A DNA stretch of 64,000 bases from Rhizobium phaseoli (GTDB lineage Bacteria > Pseudomonadota > Alphaproteobacteria > Rhizobiales > Rhizobiaceae): the NCBI RefSeq assembly GCF_003985125.1, contig NZ_ML133583.1, positions 57,424-121,423 on the forward strand. Reading direction: 5' to 3'. A program made the position numbers and the translations under genes. Positions within the stretch are counted from its first letter, which is position 1. Each line of letters opens with the position of its first letter. Below the pieces are notes generated by a model. That model saw only the letters and a list, made by a program, of their open reading frames with translations, was not told the DNA's origin and ran no database searches. This document shows, in pieces, positions 44,706 through 53,460 of this stretch.

Positions 44706-46109
44706 TCAGCTCACTCTGACATAGCTGGTCATGCCCGTCTTCTGATGTTCGATGATGTGGCAATGCAGCACCCAGTCGCCGGGATTGTCGGCGACGAGGG
44801 CAAGCTGCACCTTCTCGTCCGGCTGAACAAGGTAGGTGTCGGAGATGAGCGGCACCACCTCCCGTGTCGAGGAGGAGATCACCGTGAAGCTCATTCCGTG
44901 CAGATGGATCGGATGGGCGTGCGGCGTGGTGTTCTCGAGATTGAAGACATAGCTCTTGCCGAGTTTCAGTTCCGCCAGCGGCGCCGTCGGATCGGGGGTG
45001 TCGCCGGGCCAGGGCACCTTGTTGATCGCCCAGAAGCTGTAACCGAGCGTGCCGCAGATACTCTCGACGGCAGCATTTTCCGCGGTGGCGCTGAGGATCA
45101 GCGGGATCTGTTCGGCCGTGGAGAGATCGGCCTTGGGAACGGGGTTTTCGGCAAGCGGGCCGAGATCGCCGATATTGCGTTTCAACGACTGTTCGACGGC
45201 ACGCAGGCTGGCGATCGTCTTCGGCGTCGTGCCGCGGATATCTTCGAGCGTGGCGACGGCGCCTTCGCCGTCCGGCATGCGCACGACAAGGTCGAGCCGC
45301 TGCCCGGGCCCGATCCGCAGGAGCTCGAGGGGAAAGCGTTTCGGCATCGGGTTGCCGTCGATGGCGATGACGGTCGCATCAGCGCCTGCCATCGTCAGCG
45401 AGAAAATGCGGGTCACATCGGTGTTGGCGATGCGCAACCGCACCAACCCTCCGGCCGGCGCGTCATATTGCGGCTCCTGATGCCAGTTGGCGGTCCGCAC
45501 CGTGCCGTAGGTACCGCTCTTGGCGGCATCGCGCGGCCGGAAGGGGGCGATGAACTGCCCGTCGCCGCCAAGGCGCCAGTCGCGCAGGTTCAGCAGCACC
45601 TCGGCATCGAATTCGGGATCGGCCGGATCCTCGACCACAAGCATGCCGGTCATGCCGTGGCCGATCTGCGTCAGCGTGTTGCAGTGCGGGTGATACCAGA
45701 AGGTGCCGGCATCGGGCGGCGTGAAAGCATAGTCGAAGCTGTCGCCGGTATAGATATAGGGCTGAGTGACGAAGGGTACGCCGTCCATGCGGTTATCGAT
45801 GCGCAGCCCGTGCCAGTGGATCGTCGTCGGCTCGTCCAGCTGATTGTTCAGCCGTGCCGCGTAGGGTCGCCCCTTCGTCATTCTCAGGACCGGCGGCATG
45901 CCGTCATGGCCCCAGCTCATGATGTCTCGGGTCGGTCCCGCCTCGGTCAGCATGGCCTCGGTCTTCACAGCCGTCAGCAGCTGAGGCTCCGGTGCGGCCG
46001 CAGCAAGTCCGAATTTGCCGGCAAGGCCCATGCCGACGCCGTAGGCGCCCGCGACGGCGGATGCCTTGAGAAGGTTGCGGCGGGTGAGCAAAGGCATGCG
46101 GGGCTCCAT
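44706..46109 (-). CDS. Tat-exported multicopper oxidase
   Basis: 467 residues. Twin-arginine signal LTRRNLLKASAVAGAYGVGM, then three cupredoxin-type domains. All copper sites are present: TIHWHGLRI, TFWYHPHCNTL, HPIHLHGMSF and WVLHCHIIEHQKTGM (type 1 with axial Met). It probably oxidises Cu(I) or phenolics in the periplasm, as CueO/CopA relatives do; no metal-resistance partners are adjacent. The ATG at 46109 has AGGAGG about 11 bases upstream; the ATG four codons later is an alternative. Confidence 0.9.
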   Translation of the reverse strand: MEPRMPLLTRRNLLKASAVAGAYGVGMGLAGKFGLAAAAPEPQLLTAVKTEAMLTEAGPTRDIMSWGHDGMPPVLRMTKGRPYAARLNNQLDEPTTIHWHGLRIDNRMDGVPFVTQPYIYTGDSFDYAFTPPDAGTFWYHPHCNTLTQIGHGMTGMLVVEDPADPEFDAEVLLNLRDWRLGGDGQFIAPFRPRDAAKSGTYGTVRTANWHQEPQYDAPAGGLVRLRIANTDVTRIFSLTMAGADATVIAIDGNPMPKRFPLELLRIGPGQRLDLVVRMPDGEGAVATLEDIRGTTPKTIASLRAVEQSLKRNIGDLGPLAENPVPKADLSTAEQIPLILSATAENAAVESICGTLGYSFWAINKVPWPGDTPDPTAPLAELKLGKSYVFNLENTTPHAHPIHLHGMSFTVISSSTREVVPLISDTYLVQPDEKVQLALVADNPGDWVLHCHIIEHQKTGMTSYVRVS

Positions 46110-46351
46110 GGTGAGAATGCACCTCCTTTTAAAGTTGACCGACATCTTCATCAATACGGCAGGCGCAGCCAAACTGCCGCAGCATACGGGCCGCAGCTTC
46201 GCCATAAACGCGTGCCAATCGCGTGCCGGGCACGCGCCAAGCCTTGACAAATCGGAGCGTCCATGCGCTTTTCCGCCCGATTTTCTTGTCGGCGCTTGAG
46301 GGCCTTTGAACCCTTGCTGCCGTCTTAAGCCACATGCCAGGAATTGAGATC

Positions 46352-48142
46352 ATGCATCGCTATCGCAGCCACACATGCGCCGCCCTCCGCAAGACGGATG
46401 TCGGCTCGACCGTCCGTATTTCCGGCTGGGTTCACCGCGTTCGCGACCATGGCGGCGTTCTGTTCATCGATCTTCGCGACCACTACGGCATCACCCAGGT
46501 CGTCGCCGATCCCGACAGCCCGGCCTTCAAGCTGGCCGAGACCGTGCGCGGCGAATGGGTCATCCGCATCGACGGCCTCGTCAAGGCCCGTACCGAAGAC
46601 ACCGTCAACAAGACCATGGCGACCGGCGAGATCGAGCTCTACGCGCAGGAGATCGAAGTCCTCTCCGCCGCCAAGGAATTGCCGCTGCCGGTTTTCGGCG
46701 AGCCTGATTACCCGGAAGACGTCCGCCTCAAATACCGCTTCCTCGATCTTCGCCGCGAAACGCTGCACCGGAACATCGTCAAGCGCACCCAGGTCATCTC
46801 GGCGATGCGCCGCGAAATGGGCGCTGTCGGCTTCACGGAATATACGACGCCGATCCTGACGGCCTCCTCGCCGGAAGGCGCGCGCGACTTCCTGGTCCCC
46901 TCGCGCATTCATCCCGGCACCTTCTATGCGTTGCCGCAGGCGCCGCAGCAGTACAAGCAGCTGCTGATGGTTGCCGGTTTCGACCGCTATTTCCAGATCG
47001 CGCCGTGCTTCCGCGACGAGGATCCGCGCGCAGACCGCCTGCCGGGCGAGTTCTACCAGCTCGACCTCGAAATGAGCTTCGTCACCCAGGAAGACGTCTG
47101 GAACACGATGGGCCCGCTGATGACAAGCGTGTTCGAGGAGTTTGCCGACGGCAAGCCGGTCACCAAGGAATGGCCGCGTATCCCTTATGACGAAGCGATC
47201 CGCAAATATGGTTCGGACAAGCCGGACCTGCGCAACCCGATCGTCATGGAAGCGGTAACCGAGCATTTCGCCGGCTCCGGTTTCAAGGTCTTCGCCGGCA
47301 TGATCGCCTCCAACCCGAAGGTTCAGATCTGGGCGATCCCGGCCAAAACCGGCGGCTCGCGCGCCTTCTGCGACCGGATGAACGCCTGGGCGCAGAGCCA
47401 GGGCCAGCCCGGCCTCGGCTATATCTTCTGGCGTAGCGAGAACGACAAGCTCGAAGGTGCCGGACCGCTCGCCAAGAATATCGGCGAGGAACGCACCGAA
47501 GCGATCCGCACCCAGCTCGGTCTCGGTGATGGCGACGCCTGCTTCTTCGTCGCCGGCGAGCCGGAAAAATTCTACAAGTTTGCCGGCGAGGCGCGCACCA
47601 AGGCCGGCGAGGAGCTGAACCTCGTCGACCGCGACCGCTTCGAGCTGTGCTGGATCGTCGACTTCCCCTTCTTCGAGTGGAACGACGAGGAAAAGAAGGT
47701 CGATTTCGCCCACAACCCGTTCTCGATGCCGCAGGGTGGCCTTGCTGCGCTGCAGAACCAGGATCCGCTGACGATCAAGGCCTTCCAGTACGATGCCGTC
47801 TGCAATGGCTTCGAAATCGCCTCTGGCTCGATCCGCAACCAGTCGCCGGAAACCATGGTCGCCGCCTTCGAGAAGGTCGGTCTCAGCCAGCAGGACGTCG
47901 AAGACCGTTTCGGCGGCCTCTACCGCGCCTTCCAGTACGGCGCGCCGCCGCATGGCGGTGCTGCATTCGGCATCGACCGTATCGTCATGCTGCTCGTCGG
48001 CGCCAAGAACCTGCGTGAAATCTCGCTGTTCCCGATGAACCAGCAGGCGCAGGATCTGCTGATGGGCGCGCCGACCCCGGCAACCCCGACGCAGCTGCGC
48101 GAACTCTCGATCCGGCCGATCCCGCCGGTCAAGAAGGACTGA
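46352..48142 (+). CDS. aspS: aspartyl-tRNA synthetase (probably non-discriminating Asp/Asn)
   Basis: Class II synthetase of 596 residues. N-terminal OB-fold anticodon-binding domain (ISGWVHRVRDHGGVLFIDLR), motif 2 CFRDEDPRADRLPGEFYQLD, the bacterial GAD insertion (about 280-420) and motif 3 AFGIDRIVMLL. Alphaproteobacteria commonly lack AsnRS and use GatCAB on Asp-tRNA(Asn), so relaxed tRNA specificity is expected from family knowledge. MHRYRSHTCAALRK is the usual start; an ATG 18 bases upstream is in frame. It is divergent from the oxidase gene. Confidence 0.95.
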   Translation: MHRYRSHTCAALRKTDVGSTVRISGWVHRVRDHGGVLFIDLRDHYGITQVVADPDSPAFKLAETVRGEWVIRIDGLVKARTEDTVNKTMATGEIELYAQEIEVLSAAKELPLPVFGEPDYPEDVRLKYRFLDLRRETLHRNIVKRTQVISAMRREMGAVGFTEYTTPILTASSPEGARDFLVPSRIHPGTFYALPQAPQQYKQLLMVAGFDRYFQIAPCFRDEDPRADRLPGEFYQLDLEMSFVTQEDVWNTMGPLMTSVFEEFADGKPVTKEWPRIPYDEAIRKYGSDKPDLRNPIVMEAVTEHFAGSGFKVFAGMIASNPKVQIWAIPAKTGGSRAFCDRMNAWAQSQGQPGLGYIFWRSENDKLEGAGPLAKNIGEERTEAIRTQLGLGDGDACFFVAGEPEKFYKFAGEARTKAGEELNLVDRDRFELCWIVDFPFFEWNDEEKKVDFAHNPFSMPQGGLAALQNQDPLTIKAFQYDAVCNGFEIASGSIRNQSPETMVAAFEKVGLSQQDVEDRFGGLYRAFQYGAPPHGGAAFGIDRIVMLLVGAKNLREISLFPMNQQAQDLLMGAPTPATPTQLRELSIRPIPPVKKD

Positions 48143-48198
48143 TATAACAGGCTGCAAAGCGCCGGTCGGCCTCCTTACGGCACGGCACCTCGATCAGC

Positions 48199-48337
48199 CC
48201 TCATCCTGAGGTGCCCCGCAGGGGCCTCGAAGGACGGGGGCGGGTGGCCGGGCGCTGTGCCAACATCCACGCTGCAAGATGAACCTCGGTGGCTAGCCTC
48301 GTCCTTCGAGGCCCCTGCGGGGCACCTCAAGATGAGG
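48199..48337. repeat. inverted repeat element (CCTCATCCTGAGG type)
   Basis: 38-bp arms at 48199-48236 and 48300-48337 differ at one position and flank a 63-bp loop. The arm contains GAGGTGCCCCGCAGGGGCCT, itself partly palindromic. Repeats of this type are common in many alphaproteobacteria (from memory). It lies between aspS and a convergent gene. Confidence 0.75.
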
Positions 48338-48364
48338 CCGCAGAGAGGTCGCCTTCAGAAAGAT

Positions 48365-48398
48365 AAAAGGCCCGGCGGTGCGAACGGCCGGGCCTTTT
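48365..48398. terminator. bidirectional rho-independent terminator
   Basis: AAAAGGCCCGGC and GCCGGGCCTTTT are perfect 12-bp arms around a 10-nt loop, so T-runs follow in both directions. It separates aspS from the convergent exported-protein gene. Confidence 0.85.
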
Positions 48399-48417
48399 CG
48401 TCATCAGATCAAAGCGA

Positions 48418-49605
48418 TCAGTCGTTGGCCGAAACCTTGACGCCGAGCACCTGCGGCAGCGTGTTCGGAGCGCCCATGGCGGCGCCGACGATGGTCGGGA
48501 ACGGCACCGGCTTCTCAGGAGCAGCCTTGACCGTCAGGCTCTTCGGATCGTCGAGGAAGGTGTTGACGGCGGCCGAAACGGCGTTCTGCAGTTCCGGGAT
48601 GTTGAGCTGCGCCAGCATGATCGGCGTCATCGCCTTAAGCGAATCCGCCATCTGCTTGCCCGACATGTTCTGTTGCGAACCGGCATAATCGAGCGCACGC
48701 TTGGTGATCGAGGCGTCTTCGAAGCGCACCTGCGCGCCTTCGAAAGAGAGCTGCTGCATCAGGCCGAGCATGGCAAGGCCCAGCGCCTGCTGCGACTGTT
48801 CCTTGTTCGGGTTGGTTTCAGATTCTTTTATCGCATCCTGCATCGATTTCATGAAGGCCATCGTATAGCCCGAGATCTTGAAGCCGAGGTTCAGCTTGCC
48901 GATGTTGGTGAAGTCGAAGGCGAACTCCGAAACGTCGATCGTGCCGGGGGCGAGTTCCCAGGCGCCCTTCATGGTGATGTCGCCCTGGACGTGCTGCAGG
49001 GCGAGTTTCTCGATCGCTTCCTTGCTCTTGGGATCCTCGGCCTTGGTGAGATCGGCTTTCATGCTCTTGAAGGCGCCGTCGAAATCGAAGCCGGATTCGT
49101 CCTCGCGCAGCGTCAAATTCATGTCGCTTTGAAGCACCGAGAACACTTCCGCGCCGTCCTTGACCACTTTCAGCGGGCCGGTATGAGCCGTCTCGTAAAG
49201 CATCATGGTGTCGAGCGTGTCGCCGCCTGGCGTTGCCGGGACGGAGATGCCGCCGAGCGTCAGCTCCTGGGCCGTCACCGTTACGCCATCTCCCGTCTTG
49301 TTGATGTCGGGGAAGGCCGCCTCTTCGATGTAATAGCCGCCATCCTCGTCTTCTTCGACGCCGGTCAGGGTGACTTCGCCGATGGGCAGGCTTTCGCCGC
49401 CGGTCGGCTTGAGAGTGACATTCTTCAACGTCACGGTCGTGCCGTCGATGTTGACCCCGTCAGCCGAGATCGTTCCGCCCTGCGCTTCATAGGCGGCATT
49501 GATCTTCTTCAAGAGATCGGCGCCATCGAGAGCGAAGGCCGAGCCGGCGAGCGAGAAAAAGGCTGCGCCCGACAGCATCAGCCGCGTTGTCCGGTAAATG
49601 TTCAT
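48418..49605 (-). CDS. exported protein of unknown function
   Basis: 395 residues. The signal peptide ends AFA/LDGADLL near residue 25. The mature chain is acidic, and its N-terminal half (30-160) repeats short beta-type units (VTLKNVTLKP, GEVTLTGVEEDEDG, VTVTAQELTLGG), whereas residues 170-390 are helical with Met-rich segments. No catalytic motif is visible. I do not recognise a named family; it looks like a conserved rhizobial periplasmic protein. It is divergent from parC with a 235-bp gap. Confidence 0.75.
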   Translation of the reverse strand: MNIYRTTRLMLSGAAFFSLAGSAFALDGADLLKKINAAYEAQGGTISADGVNIDGTTVTLKNVTLKPTGGESLPIGEVTLTGVEEDEDGGYYIEEAAFPDINKTGDGVTVTAQELTLGGISVPATPGGDTLDTMMLYETAHTGPLKVVKDGAEVFSVLQSDMNLTLREDESGFDFDGAFKSMKADLTKAEDPKSKEAIEKLALQHVQGDITMKGAWELAPGTIDVSEFAFDFTNIGKLNLGFKISGYTMAFMKSMQDAIKESETNPNKEQSQQALGLAMLGLMQQLSFEGAQVRFEDASITKRALDYAGSQQNMSGKQMADSLKAMTPIMLAQLNIPELQNAVSAAVNTFLDDPKSLTVKAAPEKPVPFPTIVGAAMGAPNTLPQVLGVKVSAND

Positions 49606-49840
49606 GGGGTGATTCCTCTGGTGGCGTGGTGGCGGTTGGAAATCTGCAGTTACGCTACTACGGATTGGGCCCGCTTTATATTTGCGGACTTCTAAATTTC
49701 CGTTGAAAGGAACGGCAAACGAAGTCCAAATTGCGGCGGAGGGTTTGTCTCATCCTTTGATGTCACTCCTAAGACTTCATCCACAGCTGCAATACCCCGG
49801 ATTCCTTGCCCGCCGGCCTCTTCTGGGCTAGTCAAGACCC

Positions 49841-52096
49841 ATGGGACAAGAGATTTTGCCGCCTTCCGGCGGAGACGACGACAATATCCAACCGGTTGAC
49901 CTCAAGGCGGCGCTCGAGCAGCGCTATCTTGCCTATGCGCTATCGACCATCATGCATCGCGCTCTGCCTGACGTGCGCGACGGGCTGAAGCCTGTCCATC
50001 GCCGCATCGTCTACGCGATGAACGAGATGGGGCTGAGACCGACATCGGCTTTCAGGAAATGCGCCAAGATCGTCGGCGAGGTGATGGGTAATTATCATCC
50101 GCACGGCGACCAGTCGATCTACGACGCGCTTGCCCGTCTCGCCCAGGATTTCTCGCAGCGCTATACGCTGGTCAATGGCCAGGGCAACTTCGGCAATATC
50201 GACGGCGATAGCCCCGCCGCCATGCGTTACACCGAATCGAAGATGACGGCGGTCTCCGAACTGCTGCTCGAAGGCATCGATCAGGATGCCGTCGATTTCC
50301 GCGACACCTACGACGAATCGAATTCCGAGCCGATCGTCCTGCCCGGCGCCTTCCCGAACCTGCTCGCCAACGGCTCCTCCGGCATTGCCGTCGGCATGGC
50401 GACCTCGATCCCGTCGCACAACGCCCACGAACTTTGCGACGCCGCCCTGCATCTGATCAAGCATCCCGATGCCACCGTCGAAAAGCTCGTCGAATTCATT
50501 CCCGGCCCGGATTTTCCGACCGGCGGTATCATCATCGACAGCCGTGACAGCATCATCGAGAGCTATCGCACCGGCCGCGGCGGGTTCCGCGTGCGGGCGA
50601 AATGGCAGACCGAGGATCTCGGCCGCGGGGGCTACCAGATCGTCGTCACCGAGATTCCCTTCCAGGTGCAGAAATCACGGCTGATCGAGAAGATTGCCGA
50701 GCTGCTGATCGCGCGCAAGCTGCCGCTGCTCGAAGATATCCGCGACGAGTCGGCCGAGGACATTCGCATCGTCCTGGTACCGAAATCCAGGACCGTCGAT
50801 CCGACGATCCTGATGGAATCGATGTTCAAGCTGACGGAGCTCGAAAGCCGCTTTCCGCTCAACATGAACGTTCTGTCCATGGGCCGCATCCCCAAGGTCA
50901 TGGCGCTGAACGAGGTGCTGAAAGAGTGGCTGGATCACCGCCGCGAAGTTCTGCAGCGCCGTTCGCGCTTCCGTCTGGCCGCGATCGACAAGCGTCTCGA
51001 AATCCTCGGCGGCCTTCTGGTCGCCTATCTGAATATCGACGAAGTCATCCGCATCATCCGCGAGGAAGACGAGCCGAAACCGGTGATGATGGCGCGATGG
51101 GATCTGACCGACAATCAGGTCGAGGCGATCCTCAACATGCGGCTGCGCGCCCTGCGCAAGCTGGAAGAATTCGAGATCCGCAAGGAGTTCGACGAACTCA
51201 CCAAGGAGAAGGGCGAGATCGAGGCGCTGCTTGCCTCCGACGACAAGCAGTGGCAGACGGTCGCTTGGGAAATCGGCGAGGTGAAGAAGAAATTCGCCAA
51301 GGCCACCGAGGTCGGCCGCCGGCGCACCCAGTTTGCCGACGCGCCGGAAGCCGACGAGGAAGCGATCCAGCAGGCGATGATCGAGAAGGAACCGATCACC
51401 GTCGTCATTTCGGAAAAGGGCTGGATCCGCGCCCTCAAGGGCCATATCGCCGACACGGCGACGCTGACCTTCAAGGAGGGCGACGGCCTGAAGGTGGCCT
51501 TCCCCGCGCAGACGACCGATAAGATCCTGATCGTCACGACAGGCGGCAAGGCCTTCACCCTTGGCGGCGATAAGCTGCCGGGCGGTCGCGGCCACGGCGA
51601 GCCGTTGCGCATCATGGTCGACATGGACAACGACCAGGCGGTGCTGACCGCTTTCGTCCACGATCCCGCGCGCAAGCAGCTGATCGTCTCGACCGCCGGA
51701 AACGGCTTCGTCGTTGCCGAGGCCGAGCTGATCGCCAATACCCGCAAGGGCAAGCAGATCATGAATGTCGCGCTGCCCGAGGAGACGCAACTGCTCGTGC
51801 CGGTCAGCGGTGACCATGTCGCTGTCGTCGGCGAAAACCGCAAGCTGCTGGTCTTCCCGCTAGCGCAGGTGCCGGAAATGACGCGCGGCAAAGGCGTTCG
51901 CCTGCAGCGTTACAAGGACGGCGGCATTTCCGACGTCCGCTGCTTTGCGATGTCAGATGGCCTCGTCTGGGAAGACAGTGCCGGCCGCACCTTCACCAAG
52001 AACAAGGACGAGCTTGCCGAATGGCTGGGCGACCGCGCCAGCGCCGGCCGCACCGTCCCGAAGGGTTTTCCGCGTAGCGGCAAATTCGCCGGCTAA
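49841..52096 (+). CDS. parC: DNA topoisomerase IV subunit A
   Basis: Decatenates daughter chromosomes together with ParE. 751 residues. The catalytic tyrosine is Y130 in AAMRYTESKM. The helix-turn-helix region reads NYHPHGDQSIYDALAR, and the GyrA-type C-terminal beta-pinwheel is short, which separates it from gyrA. The position equivalent to the quinolone-contact serine (E. coli GyrA S83) is Gln91. Confidence 0.95.
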   Translation: MGQEILPPSGGDDDNIQPVDLKAALEQRYLAYALSTIMHRALPDVRDGLKPVHRRIVYAMNEMGLRPTSAFRKCAKIVGEVMGNYHPHGDQSIYDALARLAQDFSQRYTLVNGQGNFGNIDGDSPAAMRYTESKMTAVSELLLEGIDQDAVDFRDTYDESNSEPIVLPGAFPNLLANGSSGIAVGMATSIPSHNAHELCDAALHLIKHPDATVEKLVEFIPGPDFPTGGIIIDSRDSIIESYRTGRGGFRVRAKWQTEDLGRGGYQIVVTEIPFQVQKSRLIEKIAELLIARKLPLLEDIRDESAEDIRIVLVPKSRTVDPTILMESMFKLTELESRFPLNMNVLSMGRIPKVMALNEVLKEWLDHRREVLQRRSRFRLAAIDKRLEILGGLLVAYLNIDEVIRIIREEDEPKPVMMARWDLTDNQVEAILNMRLRALRKLEEFEIRKEFDELTKEKGEIEALLASDDKQWQTVAWEIGEVKKKFAKATEVGRRRTQFADAPEADEEAIQQAMIEKEPITVVISEKGWIRALKGHIADTATLTFKEGDGLKVAFPAQTTDKILIVTTGGKAFTLGGDKLPGGRGHGEPLRIMVDMDNDQAVLTAFVHDPARKQLIVSTAGNGFVVAEAELIANTRKGKQIMNVALPEETQLLVPVSGDHVAVVGENRKLLVFPLAQVPEMTRGKGVRLQRYKDGGISDVRCFAMSDGLVWEDSAGRTFTKNKDELAEWLGDRASAGRTVPKGFPRSGKFAG

Positions 52097-52341
52097 AGTG
52101 ATTGCGGCAAAGCTGCACGGCGGTTTTTCCTTCGGAACTGCCTGAAAACAAAGAGACCGGCATTTCTGTGCTCGAATGCTCCGAGCTATAAAAATTCCGC
52201 GCCCGTCTCTTGGCGGGCAGCGGAACTTCTCTATCTCTTTGCTGTTACCCAAAAGAAGAGAAGGCCGGTTCTGTGGGCGGACGGAACGGCCGTGGGTCGT
52301 GCGTCTGGGAAAGGCGCGCGTGCCGTACCGGAGGAAAATCG

Positions 52342-52800
52342 ATGCCCGCCAGCACCATCAAATTGCATGTCAGCCACACCTATAGAGTGCCGCCCGCTGT
52401 CGTCTACGACGCCTGGCTCAACCCCGAGATCGCCCGCCGCTTTCTGTTTGCCACCGATGACGGCCACGTTATCCGCGCCGATATCGATCCGCATGTCGGC
52501 GGCCGCTTTTTCATTGTCGACCGCCGCCCGACCGGCGACGCCTTTCACCAGGGTGTCTTCCTGGAACTGAAGCGCCCGCGACGGATGGTCTTCAGCTTTT
52601 CCGTCGAGGATCACGACCATAATTGCGACCGCGTCGAAATCGATATCGAGCCGCTCGGCGGCGGCAGCCGATTGACGCTGACCCACGAAATGTGCGCCGA
52701 ATGGGCTGAACACGAGGAAAAGACCCGAAAAGGCTGGGCACATGTCGTGGAAGGGCTCGGCCGCGAGCTGGAACAGCAGCAGATGAAGGCTACGGGTTGA
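52342..52800 (+). CDS. SRPBCC/AHSA1-domain protein
   Basis: 152-residue START-like hydrophobic-ligand fold: TYRVPPAVVYDAWLNPEIAR, HVGGRFFIVDRRP, GVFLELKRPRRMVFSFSVED, LTLTHEMCAEW and a long C-terminal helix. The function is unknown; relatives include Aha1-like proteins and many of unassigned role. The start has GGAGG. Its end overlaps the convergent toxin gene by 11 bp. Confidence 0.86.
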   Translation: MPASTIKLHVSHTYRVPPAVVYDAWLNPEIARRFLFATDDGHVIRADIDPHVGGRFFIVDRRPTGDAFHQGVFLELKRPRRMVFSFSVEDHDHNCDRVEIDIEPLGGGSRLTLTHEMCAEWAEHEEKTRKGWAHVVEGLGRELEQQQMKATG

Positions 52801-53182
52801 GCGGCACGCTGAAATCCCTGAGGAAGCGGGCGGCACCTTCTTCTTCGATCTCGCCGGCTGCGACGTCTAAGACGAGTGCAATGACCTGCGCGTTATCTGC
52901 CTCGATGATGTACCGGTTGAGGTAGAGAAACGCAAACGCCGCGAGGTAGCCCGTACGCTTGTTTCCATCCACGAATGGGTGGTTTCTAACGATGTCGTAG
53001 AGATAGGCTGCGGCGAGCACGAAGATATCGGTCTCGCCATATGCAGCCTTGTTGAGTGGACGTGCCAAGCTGGTTTCCAATGCATTGGCATCTCGCAGAC
53101 CAGACAAACCGCCATGCTCGGCAATCTGCTCACCATGCATATTTTCGACTGCTTGGCGGCTGAGCCATTTAAGCCGTATCAT
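52790..53182 (-). CDS. Doc-type Fic-domain toxin
   Basis: 130-residue death-on-curing family protein. The Fic core HPFVDGNKRTGYL (about residue 68) has the catalytic histidine, Asn-Lys and Arg in place. Characterised Doc kinases phosphorylate EF-Tu and stop translation. It is coupled to the upstream AbrB-type antitoxin gene (ATGA). Nothing suggests inactivation. Confidence 0.9.
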   Translation of the reverse strand: MIRLKWLSRQAVENMHGEQIAEHGGLSGLRDANALETSLARPLNKAAYGETDIFVLAAAYLYDIVRNHPFVDGNKRTGYLAAFAFLYLNRYIIEADNAQVIALVLDVAAGEIEEEGAARFLRDFSVPLNP

Positions 53183-53400
53183 TTTGCGAGTTCGCGCAAC
53201 GCCACTCGATATTTTTCCATGCCGATGCGGGCTGCCCGCATTTGTTCGGCGAGGTCTGCTGATTCCGGCACGAGGTGGATGTTACCCTCGATCTCCCGCA
53301 GTTCGAGGCTGTCGCCGCTGCTGAGACCCAACCGCTGCAACACCTCTTTAGGAATGATAACCCCTTCGGAATTGCCGATCTTGCGGATCGTGACGTTCAT
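53179..53400 (-). CDS. AbrB/MazE-type antitoxin
   Basis: 73-residue protein with a swapped-hairpin DNA-binding domain at the N-terminus (MNVTIRKIGNSEGVIIPKEV) and a C-terminal tail (about 45-73) likely to bind and inhibit the toxin. The ATG follows AGAGGATGAG; upstream in-frame codons are not supported. It is co-transcribed with the Doc-type toxin. Confidence 0.85.
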   Translation of the reverse strand: MNVTIRKIGNSEGVIIPKEVLQRLGLSSGDSLELREIEGNIHLVPESADLAEQMRAARIGMEKYRVALRELAK

Positions 53401-53427
53401 CTGCTCATCCTCTGATGTGGTAACGCA

Positions 53428-53457
53428 GTTATAACATGAGGGACAAACAGGCGGCAA
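53428..53457 (-). promoter_or_regulatory. candidate toxin-antitoxin promoter with palindromic -10 region
   Basis: Read leftwards, TTGCCG (53452-53457) and TATAAC (53428-53433) are 18 bp apart. The -10 lies in the 8-bp palindrome GTTATAAC (53428-53435), a plausible autoregulatory site for the AbrB-type protein. The distance to the start codon is about 28 bp. Confidence 0.4.
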
Positions 53458-53460
53458 CGT

